Assembly: GCA_029240955.1 (NCBI GenBank)
Contig: JARDZH010000096.1
Location: 1-6,949 of the forward strand
Direction: 5' to 3'
Origin: Pseudomonas sp.
GTDB lineage: Bacteria > Pseudomonadota > Gammaproteobacteria > Pseudomonadales > Pseudomonadaceae
DNA: 6,949 nt
The notes under the pieces are model-generated. The model saw only the letters and a program-made list of their open reading frames with translations. It made no database searches and was not told the DNA's origin. Shown one piece after another: positions 6,471 to 6,949 of the stretch. Both the position numbers and the translations under genes were made by a program. The stretch's first letter is position 1. Every line of letters begins with the position of its first letter.

Positions 6471-6949
6471 TGAGCAGCCTGGGCAGCGCCGGGAAGCTTG
6501 ATTTCAACGTAGGCTTCGTCACGGATCTGACGCAGCCAGGTTTGCAGCTCTTCGTCGTACTTGCGGTTGCGCAGCACATTCAGGGCCTGCTGATCGCGAG
6601 CCTGACTGGTGGCGTCCGTGGCGCGACGGCCCAGGACTTCCAGCACGTGCCAGCCGTAAGCGGTCTTGAAAGGCTTGGACAATGTGCCCTGCGGCGTCTC
6701 GTTCATGACCTCGCGGAACTCGGGCACCAGCGAACCGGGATCGACCCAGTTCAGGTCGCCACCGTTGAGTGCCGAACCCGGATCTTCCGAGAAGCTCTTG
6801 GCCAGCTCGCTGAAATCTTCGCCGTTCTCGATACGGTCGTAGATTTTTTCCGCGAGACGACGGGTTTCAGCTTCGCTACGAATCTCGCTCGGCTTGATCA
6901 GAATGTGACGAACATGAACTTCATCGCGCATCTGAGCCTGACCCTGGCC
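6467..6949 (-). CDS. surA: Periplasmic chaperone/peptidyl-prolyl isomerase SurA, C-terminal part only
   Basis: The last 160 residues are present and the frame is open to the right edge; the Met codon at 6931 is internal and not the start. The visible part is the second parvulin-type PPIase domain, from [13 protein letters not shown] (residues 11-23 of the fragment) to [13 protein letters not shown] (97-109). Between them are [21 protein letters not shown] and the VPEFREVM region. A C-terminal helical segment follows (about 112-145), then AYVEIKLPG and a short Ala/Gln tail. SurA helps outer-membrane proteins such as LptD and porins fold in the periplasm. The signal peptide, chaperone core and first parvulin domain (full protein about 430 residues) lie outside. 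In the conserved order lptD is upstream. The stop codon overlaps the pdxA GTG start. Confidence 0.96.
   Translation of the reverse strand, partial: GQGQAQMRDEVHVRHILIKPSEIRSEAETRRLAEKIYDRIENGEDFSELAKSFSEDPGSALNGGDLNWVDPGSLVPEFREVMNETPQGTLSKPFKTAYGWHVLEVLGRRATDATSQARDQQALNVLRNRKYDEELQTWLRQIRDEAYVEIKLPGAAQAAQ

Noticed and set aside
5673..6473. 266-codon plus-strand open frame opposite pdxA
   Set aside because: Same codon-aligned shadow effect; PdxA metal-ligand and signature motifs are intact on the other strand.
6467..6931. Treating the ATG at 6931 as the start of a 154-residue single-parvulin gene
   Set aside because: The frame continues open to the window edge and the sequence matches the second parvulin domain and C-terminus of SurA, followed by pdxA as in the conserved order.

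Overview
The window is a block of conserved housekeeping genes from a Pseudomonas chromosome. The evidence is protein-level similarity and gene order: surA-pdxA-rsmA(ksgA)-apaG-apaH-glpE followed by prkA-yeaH matches the order I know from Pseudomonas (PA0594 down to PA0587 in P. aeruginosa). A fluorescens/syringae-type species looks more likely than P. aeruginosa, from base composition and AGCT-rich intergenic repeats, but that is a judgement from memory and not a computed placement. All eight genes are on the minus strand, so transcription runs from the high-coordinate end to the low end. The two end genes, surA and yeaH, are cut by the window edges.

Region 6949 to 2966 looks like one long operon. 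It holds the end of SurA (periplasmic chaperone), PdxA (vitamin B6 synthesis), RsmA/KsgA (16S rRNA dimethylation), ApaG (small Ig-like-fold protein), ApaH (Ap4A hydrolase) and GlpE (rhodanese). Three junctions overlap: GTGA for surA/pdxA, ATGA for pdxA/rsmA and TGATG for apaG/apaH. apaH/glpE is only 14 bp apart. The one real gap is 118 bp between rsmA and apaG, and it contains a perfect 11-bp inverted repeat.

Region 2965 to 2679 is a 287-bp non-coding stretch between glpE and prkA. It holds a nested inverted repeat beside a run of eight T (minus strand), a short 14-bp palindrome, a weak sigma-54-like match and two very small speculative ORFs.

Region 2678 to 1 is the stress-associated prkA-yeaH pair: a PrkA/YeaG AAA+ protein and the N-terminal 207 residues of a DUF444 (YeaH) protein. 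In the usual arrangement a spoVR/ycgB gene would follow beyond the left edge. The 134-bp gap between the two genes contains a 10-bp inverted repeat and an array of about six AGCT-centred heptamers just upstream of the yeaH ribosome binding site.

I found no mobile element, CRISPR array, RNA gene or novel gene system. The long plus-strand open frames are codon-aligned shadows of the real genes. The items worth a second look are the intergenic structures.
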